The notes under the pieces: generated by a model
Told to the model about the DNA's origin: nothing
Seen by the model: the letters and a program-made list of their open reading frames with translations, nothing else
The model's database searches: none
Assembly: GCA_012934845.2 (NCBI GenBank)
Contig: WNNJ02003733.1
Span: 1-64,000, forward strand
Direction: 5' to 3'
DNA from: Pomphorhynchus laevis
Taxonomy: Eukaryota; Acanthocephala; Palaeacanthocephala; Echinorhynchida; Pomphorhynchidae
Length of the DNA: 64,000 bases
Shown here: positions 53,545 to 64,000 of the stretch, piece after piece
How the letters are laid out: the number at the start of each line of letters is the position of its first letter
Numbering within the stretch: the first letter of the stretch is position 1
Made by a program: the position numbers and the translations under genes

Positions 53545-56500
53545 TGTTATCTTCAGGCGATGGGAAGGTGCTTCCCCCATTACTAAAAGAGGAACTTGAT
53601 TTTAATTAAAGTAACAAGACCTATAGAAAAGGATCAACTGTACAATAAATTTCTAAGAAATTTCTCGCTTCTATATAAGAACAGGATTTTATTTAATTCT
53701 GTAAAGATACACCCCTCCGAGGTGAAATTTTTTTTGTAACATCTGATCTCGCAATGAAATACGCGGAATATTTTTCCGAGAATCTTAAAGAATTCGGTGA
53801 ACTTACCATAAAGACTATCCTGGCTTCGATTAAAGTTACCAATCTACGATGCTCAATGGATGAAGATGACAAGCAATCGTTTATGGCGACCTTCAAAATT
53901 TCCAGTCTGAGACAAATCGTTGGTAGGGACGGGAACCCTATCCCAGTTGGCTTTTGTACTGCACCAGTGGAGTTAGCTAAAACTCTATAAAATCGTCATC
54001 CAACCCGTTTATGGGGTTCAACATTCGGTTCTCAATAACCGAAATAGACGAATTAACCTACCCCCACTGCAGCCGATGTCATAAATGGGGTCACTGGGCT
54101 TCCAGCTGCAGTGGGATCCTTACATGTGGTATCTGCGGATCATCCTCTTGTCTATCTCTGTCGTCGAATGACCGTTGCTCGCCCCCCCCCAATCAGGTTA
54201 AAACTGCGGGGGGGGAGCCATTCTGCATGGCGCAGGAGCTGCAGTAAGTTCAAAGCGTACAGAAGTTTTTTTATTCGTCCGGTTAAAACTACAACTTCCT
54301 TCTATTGTGTGGCCGCACCGCGCATGGACGACTCAGAGATATCCCGGTTGATGGATATAAAGATAGCAGAGTCGCATATAAGGTTGGAAAACTTTATACT
54401 AATGGCCGTGGGTGATATCAACACGAATCCCACAATTCCATTGACATCTGTTCTTCAAGAGTCAAAAAAGAGAGGGGCTTCGGCCCATGCCGTCCCCCGA
54501 TCAAGATCGGGAAGCTTATTCGACGTATGACTAAGGGAAATGATGATATTGCCCAGGGGCAAGTATCTTCCCTGGAGGGGGCTAGTGATGGGAAGGGCAA
54601 CTTTCCTGCACCTAGCGCGCCTAGCTCTGTCTAGGTAGGCAATACCCCATCCAACTAATCCATCACAATGCAGAGTACTCGTGAGCCTTTTTTACTGAAT
54701 ATCCTTCAGTGGAACTCGGGAGGTGCTTCCGCCCTTAGACTTCTATCTGGTAACGATGCATATGTTATAGTCCTTCAAGAGTCGCGGTCTATCCGTCTCC
54801 CCCAGAACATTACTCGATTTATCCCAAAGCATATCTGTTCCCACTATACTCCGAACATAACCCCACCTCACTACTCTTCATCTCAAGGACACTTGACCTT
54901 AGTTAAGTGCTCCTTAAGGTCCTCCCTTCTTTTAAACTACTCATGTCCAGCCCTTTCTTGTTTAGTAGTTTCAGTCAGTAAGAACGGTAAACGCATAAGT
55001 CTAGACAATGTCTACATCCGTCCAAGGGAAATTCACAAGAACCGTGGCCTACTGGATAGTATTATTGACAGCGGTTATGACATGATACTTGGGGATTTCA
55101 ACGACAGAACTGGTTGTTGGATCAATGCAGCACTTCGCAGAGCTAAGAACGGTTATCTTATTCACAAACCCCCGTCACCTACCTTTCATTGCACATCAAC
55201 GAATTCTATCCTCGACATTTTACTGCTTCACACGAGGTGGTTGTTAAAACCCTTCTGCACGGAGTAGTCGCGCCAGCAATTGTCTACCTCTCATGACCTA
55301 ATTCGTTGGAAGATTGAGGAACATATGTTGCTTCGAAGGAGGTTTCACTTTGATCCGATCAGAGTGGCCTTCTTTCAAGCGGCTATCCAACTCTTTCCCA
55401 TAATAGGAAATGAGAGTCTAACCAAATTTAATACCTACCTCTTTTCGCAAGCTACCGCGATTTTATCGAGTACCTATAAAGGTCGTATATACAATCCTAC
55501 TCCGACGAAACTCAAGGTCCTAGTGAAATTGCTTAATATCCCTAATCTCTCTGTTTCCGCCATACAGGCTCTCTCAATGAATACTGGAGCACTAGATATA
55601 GGTTGTAGCTGAGTAGGGATATGACGAGTATTGCTCGCCTTAATCCTTCTCGGTCTTCCTTTTGGAATATTTTCAAGAAAGAGAAGTTTGTTTGCTGGAA
55701 GGATAGAGCATTAAGTTGGATAGGGAATGTTAACCTTGATAAAGTTATGGAGGAGTCACTAGCCCTACACAACTATGGAGTTACTCTATCACCTCAACCA
55801 ATCCCGCCTTGGTGTAACTTCAGGAGTAGGGATCTATCTGTTACGGATATCCTTAACTCCTGGGTCCACTCCCGGGCATCTCCGAATCCGTCGTTCCACT
55901 TTCTTCTCGGGTCTGTCAGCTTTTGACAGCTCATCAGAGAATAGAGGTGGCCGTCACAATGCTTTTAGCCTCCCCCTCCGATGTAGCAGGCATCAATATT
56001 AGTAAGCGTATTTTTATTCCTAAGAAAAAATCCTGCTCATGCCCTAAAGATCTGCGACCCATTTCGATTCAAAATGCCCTCGTGTCGATTTACGAAAAAG
56101 CGCTTGTGCGTAAAATCCGCAACCATTTAAGTAAGCGTAATTTGATCATTCCAGGTTTCCATGGGTTCGTCAATGGTCGCTCGGTCCATTCAGCAGTTAG
56201 TGAGGTGGATCAGTTTTATCGGAATAATAGCCATCGTCTATTGTGACTGTTTTCCTCGACTTTTCTGCTGCATTTGACCGCATATCCATTCCTTTGGTGA
56301 TTACTTCTCTCAAGTCCCTCGGTTTGCCTGCGATAATTGTGAACAGAGTGGAGATCCTGCTGTATACCAAGCGATTTTACTATGAAGACGACCCCGATGC
56401 GCATCAGTTCTACCCTATTACGGGTGTACCTCAAGGATCCCCACTTTCTCCTATCTTATATCTTGCTGCCTCTATTAACCTATTCAAAATATTTAAACGC

Positions 56501-57260
56501 GAACAACGTCTTGTGGTGTACGCTGATGACACCACAGCCCTGTTCACTGGACACAGGTGTAAAGACGTAGTCTCTGACATCAGCTATTTCTTTTTAATAT
56601 TAAAAGACCAGTTACCCATATCCAATCCTATTTTAAACTCAGCTAAATCGCAGGTGGTCGTCTTTCATGGCACCCCTGCTACAAAACAAAAACTTTAGAG
56701 ATAAGCACTCTCGGCGCTCTCCTCCATATTTGCCTCTGAACCACTTCCCACCTTCACAAGTCGAGTAAAATACCTGGGGTTCACCGTTAGCGTTAACTGG
56801 TCGGCGAAAGCTGACCTGGATAGACTCAAACGTATCCTGAAGAAAGCTAGGTGGGCCATGAAACGGGCTCAGCATATGTCATTGAAAGCGAAAGCCCAGG
56901 TGCGCCTTTGGGGCACTTGAGCTATCTCGGGATTAGTTTTCTTCTAAATAGGACGTCGCCCAGAGAAAAGGCTAAGGTTTCTTAAGCTCCTCGTCTCTCA
57001 TTACCAAGCATCGTCCGCGCCGATTGTATTCTTCGGGGGGTTGAAATACCCCGAGTAGTTCAGTCGCAAAGCGGCGAGTTGGATCGGTTGGGGGGGGCTC
57101 AGATCCCCCTGGACCTGAGGCCATGAAAGAGAAAGGGAAGATGAAAAAAAACGAAGGGAAATTCTGTCAATTTTTATCTGAGTTTGTTATGACCTACTTT
57201 TTATATTCTTGCATGCTCTTTTTCGGTGTATTTAATAAAGTCTTTATTTATTTATTTATT
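53545..57260 (+). mobile_element. Jockey-like LINE, both ORFs present but broken
   Basis: ORF1 pieces: GKVLPPLLKEELDF (53570), SENLKEFGELTIKTILASIK, then knuckles near 54060-54240 (CSRCHKWGHWASSCSGILTC). ORF2 starts at 54668 (REPFLLNILQWNSGGASALR, VIVLQESRSIRLPQ, MILGDFNDRTGCW, STSHDLIRWKIEE) and goes on with RPISIQNALVSIYEKALVRK, VFLDFSAAFDRISIPLVITS, GVPQGSPLSPILYLA, LVVYADDTTALFTG and YLGFTVSVNWSAKADLDRLK. Breaks include stops at 55265, 55609 and 56697 and shifts near 54180, 55870 and 56240. The 3' end is (TTTA)n near 57250. Same family as 2650-6405. Confidence 0.82.
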
Positions 57261-57289
57261 TCATAAATACTAACCTATTTTCAGCTACT

Positions 57290-57787
57290 GTATTCGGCAT
57301 TGTCAATCACTGTTATCATGTTCGACAATTATCATGACGGTTGTTTTATACAAAGCACTACACATGCGATACATCTAGCCATATTACAGGTGTGCCTCAA
57401 GATTCCCCACTTTCTCCAATCTTGTATCTTGTTGCCTCTATTATACTTTACACAAAATTTAAACGCGATCAACATCTATGGGTATACGCTTATGATACCA
57501 CATTCCTGTTTTCTGGACGCAGGTGCAAAAATGTAGTCTCGAACATCAGCCGTTTCTTTTTAAAATTAAAAAATCAGTTATCCTCATCCAGTCTTATTTT
57601 AAACTCCAACAAATCGCAGGTGGTAGTCTTTCATGACGCCCCTGCCACCAAAAGAAACTTAAGAGACTAACACTCTCTGTACTCCTTTATTTTGCAGCTT
57701 CAACCACTCCAATTCACATTTACGGTGAATTGGTCAGCGAAAGCTTATTTAGATAGACTCAAACGTATTCTGAAGATAGTCAGGTGG
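57290..57787 (+). mobile_element. Jockey-like LINE, small RT fragment
   Basis: Encodes ITGVPQDSPLSPILYLVASI, HLWVYAYDTTFLFSGRRCKN (the YADD box reads YAYD), SSSLILNSNKSQVVVFHDAP and later KADLDRLKR-like sequence with breaks. It is more diverged from the 2751 copy than its left neighbour. Cut off at about 57787 by a Naiad end. Confidence 0.65.
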
Positions 57788-57789
57788 GA

Positions 57790-58795
57790 CCTAATTTTAT
57801 TCTAATACCAAGTATATTATTTATTATTCATCCATAATAAATTTCCGCTAAGAGTTTAAATTTATTTTTAATATTATCGTGTTGATTTATATATTTTACT
57901 ATTTTCTCTTTAATTTTATTTTTATATTAATCGAATTTAAAATGATGTCGAAGTAAGCTAATATCATTACATATTATGACAATTCTTAAAATTTTATTAT
58001 ATTATATTAAATATTATTTGGTATGCATGAATGCTAATGCAAAAATGATTCTTATTAATTTATATGTCATCTTTACGAAATAAATTAAAAGTAGTTTTAA
58101 TTTATGTTTATATAATGTTTATATCTAGATATATACCTTCTTGATCATTAATATTGACTTTATTAAGAATAAATAAATTATTAAGAATAAATAAATACAT
58201 GGATAAATTTGTTTACTTATTCAATAAAAATTATTAAAGTTAAATACACATATATCATCAATACATCGAAACGTATATTTAATATCTTTATATAATTTAG
58301 ATTTATTTTTTACACAGTCATGAACAAATTCAAATTCTATAAAGCTTAAAAAGATGTGAAATATAAACCATCAAGAATATTAAATGCATCATTAGAATAT
58401 ATGAATTAAATGAGGGCGCATAGTTATTAGTCAAAGCAAAAATCAAAATACAATGTTACAAATTAATATATAAATTAAATTGAATTAACATAATCCTTAA
58501 ACAATTTAATCAATCAAAATTATTTAAAAGGTGATTTAATAAAATGTGACAAATAAAAGGTGTTCCAATGTAAGTTAACAGTAGCCCAATTATAGCTGAC
58601 TTGTTTTTAAGCTTTATAGAATATGAATTTGTTCATAACTGTGTAAAAACTAAATCTAAACAATATAAATATATGAAATATATGTTTCGATACATTGATG
58701 ATATATGTGTATTTGATTCTAGCAATTTTTATTCAATTAGTGAACACATTTATCCAGAAAGCCTTATTCTTAACAAAACCAATATTGTTCATATT
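57790..58795. mobile_element. Two Naiad-type fragments in opposite orientation
   Basis: 57790-58360 is on the minus strand: the tail edge (TTTATTCTAATACCAAGTAT), then a decayed RT C-terminus back to AGCTTTATAGAATTTGAATT. 58500-58795 is on the plus strand with an open piece (58601 on) encoding SPIIADLFLSFIEYEFVHNC, FRYIDDICVFDSSNFYSISE and YPESLILNKTNI. The two meet head-to-head over about 140 bp of scrambled AT-rich sequence. Both are broken. Confidence 0.6.
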
Positions 58796-58837
58796 TCAAA
58801 AAATAGAAAATTGCTTTTAGGTCAAATTTAACTTTTT

Positions 58838-59250
58838 TATAGCGAATCATCCCCGAGTATACAAACGACTTGATTTATAATTAGATATTTTGACTGTACT
58901 CAACAATTTTTTCAATCCTAAAATAGAAGATTAATTTGTATCTATGCTCTATCAGTAATAGTTGATTTCATTTTGGTAACCTTATCATGATGTTTAGCCA
59001 GTTTATTACTCGCATTCTTGTGTACATCTTGTGGATGGAATTTTAAGGATCAGTTGGATTCGTTCCCTCCCATTGTAGGAAACATATTTCAAACTTTCCA
59101 AACAAAGAGGTATAAACAAGAACTACTGGTTCTTTAAGTTCTACTGGTTATTTAAGTTCTACAATTGAAAAGGACTGCTGAGTACAGTCGAAATATCTAA
59201 CAATAAATAAAGTATGTTGTATTCTCGGGGATGGTTCGCAATAAAAAAAT
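58838..59250. repeat. Inverted pair of PLE-like 3' tails
   Basis: 58838-58920 and 59165-59250 are inverted copies (GCGAATCATCCCCGAGTATA versus the complement of TATTCTCGGGGATGGTTCGC). The inner edge of the right arm reads GGACTGCTGAGTACAGTCGA followed by AATATC, a stem followed by GAAA as in PLE tails. About 240 bp lie between the arms with no clear frame. It could be an inverted PLE insertion or a foldback element. Confidence 0.6.
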
Positions 59251-60045
59251 TCATAAAATATTACATAAAATATTGATTACATAAATATTTCCTAAAATAT
59301 TTCATAAACCAATATTGTTCATAAAATCATTATTATTTATCTTTATTTTTAATTTATATGTAATAATTAATTTTTAATTTTTATAATTTATTTTTAATTT
59401 AAATAGGTAGATTAAGTTAGCTGATCTGTAAAATTTGGTGATACATACTTGTTGGTCGATCCTCTAATAAAAAATAACCAAGATAAAACAAACATATCTT
59501 ATTCAATTTCTACGCTAAACATGGTAATGAACATAAATATTAACATTAAATATGAAAATAATCGCAAACCTGTCGTTTTATTTCAATGAGAAAATGTAAT
59601 CATATGCAATAATTGATAGCACATAATTGCTAGATATCTTAATATACATATGATTTGTCAAAGTAACAAATCAACGTATAATCATTGCATAAATATGCCT
59701 ATGATTTATTACACGACTCTACTAAACAACATCTATAATTTAACTTTGAGTTTAGGACTATGCGTAAACCTCTAAAGCAATTTTACAATGTCAAGTTCGA
59801 AAATTATATGTTAAATAACGCTATTAGAGTTTATGACATGCGTTAATTTCCGCAAACAGTTGAGATTTATGCTTAACAATTTCAAGCATAATAATACATG
59901 TTGCAAATATGACATATTCTAAAGCGAAATAACATCGTTCATGTATTTTGTGCTACAAATTCATTATCTTACATTATCTTTATAGTATCTTCACATATTC
60001 TTATTTATGACAATTATCATAATTTAAATACAATGTTCAAAAAAA
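59251..60045. other. AT-rich gap without genes
   Basis: No coding signal. Near 59316, ACCAATATTGTTCATA repeats the last bases of the Naiad fragment (about 58779). Confidence 0.5.
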
Positions 60046-60052
60046 TTACAAG

Positions 60053-60400
60053 TCAAATAAAATTGACCAATAATTTTTTCCGCCATCGCATCCACAACGC
60101 AAAGCATTTTATTTGCTGAACAGATACGATCAGCCGCTGGATCAGATAGCTACCTGCTTTTGCGCGGCCTGTTTTTCTCTTCAGCATGCCGGTCAGGCAT
60201 GCGATAAAGGCTTTTGTTGATGGGCCATATGCATCGAATGTTTTGACCGCAATATGCTGAAATTCGTAAATTCGCTGGTCGATGTATGCATACTTTGTGG
60301 TTTTTCGTGTTTCGGCGAGTCCGGCCACCTCTCCGGCATCGGCAGCAGCATGCATAGCGTAGCTTGAATGCATGCTGCTGATAATTCACATTAATATGTT
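60053..60400 (-). mobile_element. RLE-LINE, C-terminal fragment
   Basis: A 106-codon minus-strand frame: ADAGEVAGLAETRKTTKYAY, IDQRIYEFQHIAVKTFDAYG, PSTKAFIACLTGMLKRKTGR, AKAGSYLIQRLIVSVQQIKC. The A-E-TRK-x2-KY, F-x2-IAVKT and YLIQR motifs follow the endonuclease core in this LINE class and continue from the domain part seen at 45741-46025. The rest is absent. No complete copy of this subtype is in the window. Confidence 0.55.
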
Positions 60401-60689
60401 AGAAGCTATGACGAACTGAACATCGCTCAGTTAAGTGAAATAGCAAGGCTCCATAGCAGATGTTTGAACAATTCTGCATTGTTGGCTGTCAGCAGAATAT
60501 TCTGCTAATCATGTAATTATTAAGATATCAGACAAATAAGTGAATTATAATTATATATAATACTCTTAATTATATTTTAATACACCCAATTACATTTGAT
60601 TACATTAATATATAATAAATAACCGATTACAACTCACAACCGATTACAATGATATAGACAAGAAATATCATACAATTATTAAAACAATT

Positions 60690-60860
60690 AGACTGCGGTA
60701 AACGATAACTACGGTAAACGAGGACTGGGGTCAACGAGCAGTCACAACAAACTATATTACTGAATTGAAAGGTTGCGGTTGGACGTCGGAGGAGGAGGGA
60801 ATCAGTCAGCAGGAAGACAAGCAACAGTCGAACAACCAGTCTGCAAGACCGAAAATAGCA
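60690..60860 (-). repeat. Dispersed repeat shared with 9585-9700
   Basis: The minus strand reads GTTCGACTGTTGCTTGTCTT, a CTCCTCCTCC stretch and ATATAGTTTGTTGTGACTGC, matching 9585-9700 with moderate divergence. Possibly an untranslated region of an RLE or L2 LINE. Confidence 0.55.
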
Positions 60861-60986
60861 ATACGTCCCTCTATGTTATTGTCGGTAATGGTATCAAACG
60901 CCAGCAGTGTCGGTAATGGTACTTCGGGTTCCTGAATCGAGAGAGGGCAATCACTGGAACAGTTTAACAGTTTTTCTCAAAGACAC

Positions 60987-62012
60987 GTGTATGTCTTTCG
61001 ATGGTATTATCTCTTAGTGATATTAACATTTCCCAAAAGCATTCCCACTTTTAGTCCTTGCTCTTTTAAATTGCGAACTTGTCGTTATTCTTGCCCGACC
61101 ACTCTGAATCTCGCATTTATATACCGTCCTGGTTCATCTGCTCCTACCCCGTTATTTTTTACCGAACTCGCTGACCTCCTTTCACACAGTTCTTTGTCCT
61201 CCATCCATTCAATCGTTCTTGGCAACTTCAACATTCGCCTCGACCGCCCCTCTTCCACCGAGTCTATCCAGTTCATCAACCTTCTATCCAGCTATAACTA
61301 CAAACCCATCTCCACTGCATCACACATATCCTTGGCCAGGCACTCGCATCATCGCTGTCCCCGATCATTTTGCTGCCTACACCTCACTGTCCATCTCCGA
61401 TCATGGTCTATCCGATCACTTTCGCGTAACCCTTGATCTCAATCACAACCACACCCCTCCTCACACACCTACAATCCTACGTCGCCCTTGGAGAAATCTT
61501 GACCTCTCACTTCTACGCTCTACCTGACTATGAACTCACATCCACTCTCGATCTCTCTTGCCCTTTAAGCATCACCCACACCGTTGCTTGCACCGTGCCC
61601 AATGGTTTGACATCCAATGCCTACTCTCAAAGCGTCGACTCCAGCATGCTTTTCGAGTCTGTCTCCGCTCTCTCAGACGTGATTTCCGCTCAATCACCCC
61701 GTCTTTCCGTGATTCCTATCTTGCTCTTCGCCGGTTTCATCTCAACCTAATACGTACCAAATGCAACTCCTTCTGGCAGCATAAAATCATTACTTAATTC
61801 AATTCTAAGACTCTCTGGCATACTTTTAGCTCAATCCTTGCTTACTCCTCTTCGCCTTGCAACATCAATTCCCATGATTATTCGTCATTTCTCCAGACCA
61901 AAGTATCCACGTTGCTCTCTCACACCCCGGTCTCCATCCTATCCCACTCTGCCCCGCCTAGCCTTATCCTTCCAGAACTCTTTCATCTTCTCCCTGTCTC
62001 ACCTACCTAAAT
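60987..62012 (+). mobile_element. L2-type LINE, endonuclease and start of RT
   Basis: Matches 41910-42960 closely: FSPCSFKLRTC, LAFIYRPGSSAPTPLFFTEL, SIVLGNFNIRLDRPSSTESI (usually GDFN), NHGLSDHF-like sequence and SQSVDSSMLFESVSALSDVI. It ends in the RT lead-in (LSFQNSFIFSLSHLPK in another frame). There are three or more frame breaks. At 62012 it stops abruptly against a jockey-like LINE; there is no 3' end. Confidence 0.72.
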
Positions 62013-64000
62013 GGATGATAATTCCTTCAATTCTCAGGTAACTTTCTTTAAATACAGACTCCAAGTTAAGTGGTTTATTATCTACAGATGGTACTATGAT
62101 TAACGGGAAACTTCCCCCTTTTCCGAAGTTAAGGAACTTAATTATTATCAAACTAACTCAGCCTCAAAAGCGACATAAGCTCTTCTCAATATTTCTAAGA
62201 AGGTTTGTAAGTGAATATCTTAATAGGATTATTTTTAATTCTGTGAAAATGTATGACTCAACTATAAGAATCTCATTTGCTACCATTGAGTTAGCAACTG
62301 ATTGCGTTGATTGATTCCACTTTGACCCTATCAGAGTGGCTTTCTTTCAAGCAGCTATCCAACGTTTCCCCGAATCGATAATGAGAGTTTAACCGAATTT
62401 AATTCCTACCTCATCTCGCAAGCCACCGCATTGCTTTCTACAACCTATAAAGGTCGTATTTTCAGACCCACTCTGACAAAACTCGAGACTTTAGCATATT
62501 TGCTCCGTCTTCCCAATCTCTCTACTTCTGCCAGGCAAGTTCTCTCGAAAGAATATTGGAGCACTAGAAATAGGTTCCAAATGTGTAAGAATAGGGCTAG
62601 CAATGCTCCCATTAATCCATCCCCGTCTTCCTTCTAGAAGATTTTCAAGAAGAAGTTTGTCTGTTGGAGGGATAGGGCATTGGGTTAGATTAATAATATA
62701 GGTCTTGATCAAGTTTTGAAGGAGTCACTATCCCTACACAATAATGGAGCTACTTAATCACCTCAACCAATACCGCCTTGGGGAGACTTCAGGAGTAGAG
62801 ACTCATCTGTCACAGATATTCTCAATGCCTGGGGACCTCTTCCGGGCACCTCCAAATCCGTCGCTCCATTCTTTTCTCGTGTCTGTCAGCTTTTGACAGT
62901 AGAACAAAGAAGAGATGTGACCGTCACAATGCTCATAGCCACCCCATCTGTTGTGACCGGCATCAATATTAGTAGGAGAATTTTTATACCTAAAAAGTAT
63001 CCGGTCTCTTGCCCTAAAGAGCTGCGGCCCATTTCGATTCAAAATTCCTTCGTTTCGATCTACGAAAAAGCGCTTGCGCGTAGAATCTGCGTTCATTTGA
63101 GTAGACGATATTTTATCCTACCTGGTTTCCATGGGTTCGTCAAAGGTTGATCGGTCCATTCATCGGTTGGTAAAGTTCATCGGTTTTGTCAGTAGAATAG
63201 TCATCAACTCGCTGTGGCTGTTTTCCTTGATTTTTCCGCTGCATTTGACCGCATCTCCATTCCCTTTGTTATCTCTTCTCTCAGGTCCCTCGGGTTGCCT
63301 GCGAGAATTGTTAACAGGGTGGAGATACTGCTGTACACCAAGCGATTCTTTTATGAAGACGACCCTGCTGCGCGTCAGTTCTACCCTATTACAAGTGTGC
63401 CTTAAGTCTCCCCTCTCTCTTATCTTATTTCTTGCTGCCTCCATTGAACTCTTTAAAATATTTAAACGCGAACAACGTTTAGTGGCATACGCTGATGATA
63501 TCACAGCTTTGTTTTCTGGACGCAGGTGCAATGACATAGTCGTGGACATTAGCCGTTTCTTTTTAAGATTAATAGACCAGTTACCCAAGTCCAATCTAAT
63601 TTTAAACTCCGACAAATCGCAAGTGGTTGTCTTTCATAGCGCCCATGCAACAAAGCAAAAACTTAAGAGATTAGCACTCTCTGAACTCTCCTCCATTTTG
63701 ACTAATCAACCACTCCCTACCTTCACAAGTCGATTAAAATACCTGAAGTTCACCGTTACGGTGATCTGGTCGGCGAAAGCTGACCTGGATAGACTTAAAC
63801 GTATCCTGAAGAGAGCTAGGTGGGTCCTGAAACGGGCTCAGCATCTGTCATTAATAGGGTAAACCCAGGTGCGCCTCTGGTGAACCCGGGCTATCGCGGG
63901 ATTAGACTTATTTTCTAAAGGACGTCCCCCAGAGCAAAGGATAAGATTTCTCAAGCTTCTCATCTCGCGTTTACCCAGCATAGTCCGCTCCGATTAGACT
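62013..64000 (+). mobile_element. Jockey-like LINE with internal deletion, runs off the window
   Basis: Begins with an ORF1 start (62096: MINGKLPPFPKLRNLIIIKL, TQPQKRHKLFSIFLRRFVSE). At about 62312 it jumps into ORF2 after the endonuclease (FHFDPIRVAFFQAAIQ-like sequence, FRPTLTKLETLAYLLRLPNL), so the ORF1 end and whole endonuclease are deleted. The RT follows: DVTVTMLIATPSVVTGINIS, LRPISIQNSFVSIYEKALAR, VFLDFSAAFDRISIPFVISS, VAYADDITALFSGRRC, LNSDKSQVVVFHSA and KADLDRLKRILKRARWVLKR. A stop replaces the Q of the PQGSP motif near 63403, with shifts around it. Confidence 0.78.

Noticed and set aside
1-64000. tRNA, rRNA or snRNA genes
   Set aside because: No cloverleaf with A and B boxes and no conserved rRNA stretch was seen on either strand by eye.

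Overview
The window reads as a transposable-element graveyard from the nuclear genome of an invertebrate, most likely an arthropod. It is AT-rich, has long AT-only gaps, and carries no bacterial operon, rRNA, tRNA or recognisable host single-copy gene. The retroelement mix is typical of insects and other invertebrates: jockey-type LINEs with a zinc-knuckle ORF1, L2- and CR1-type LINEs, LINEs with a restriction-like endonuclease (RLE) tail, one RTE/Rex3-like fragment, canonical Penelope-like elements (PLEs), and a family that best fits the Naiad PLEs (GIY-YIG endonuclease N-terminal to the reverse transcriptase). I cannot name the species.

Layout. 1-2040: PLE endonuclease piece, Naiad copy and L2 tail. 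2650-6405: the best-preserved element, a jockey-like LINE on the minus strand with open ORF1 and ORF2. 7010-10135: decayed RLE-LINE pieces. 10228-11735: an L2 copy. 12190-17760: four copies of an unrecognised gene in alternating orientation (minus, plus, minus, plus), joined head-to-head through 228-bp spacers and tail-to-tail through an AT-rich joint. 17722-21080: a tandem duplication, Naiad pieces and a canonical PLE. 21083-25163: two RLE LINEs ending in a 327-bp tandem array. 25165-30900: a Naiad copy, an internally deleted RLE-LINE derivative and a near full-length RLE LINE. 30960-38165: a CR1 LINE tail-to-tail with the RLE LINE, then L2, a second CR1 and the 5' part of a canonical PLE. 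38170-45545: AT-rich DNA, Naiad scraps, a 16-bp minisatellite and an L2 LINE split by a Naiad. 45741-50935: RLE, jockey, Naiad and CR1 pieces, a 380-bp tandem array and a PLE end. 50945-57787: CR1 and RTE fragments and head-to-head jockey copies. 57790-60860: inverted Naiad ends, an inverted PLE-tail pair and an RLE fragment. 60987-64000: L2, then a jockey copy that runs off the window.

How the parts fit together. Most elements are 5'-truncated, nested or joined in inverted pairs, and several composites recur elsewhere in the window. The region therefore seems to have grown by repeated insertion plus local duplication and inversion. The least explained part is the alternating gene array at 12.2-17.8 kb. 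Its copies are nearly identical while their neighbours are decayed, and its protein matches no family I recognise. The second point of interest is a roughly 150-nt tail, rich in complementary arms, that follows the reverse transcriptase in five Naiad copies.
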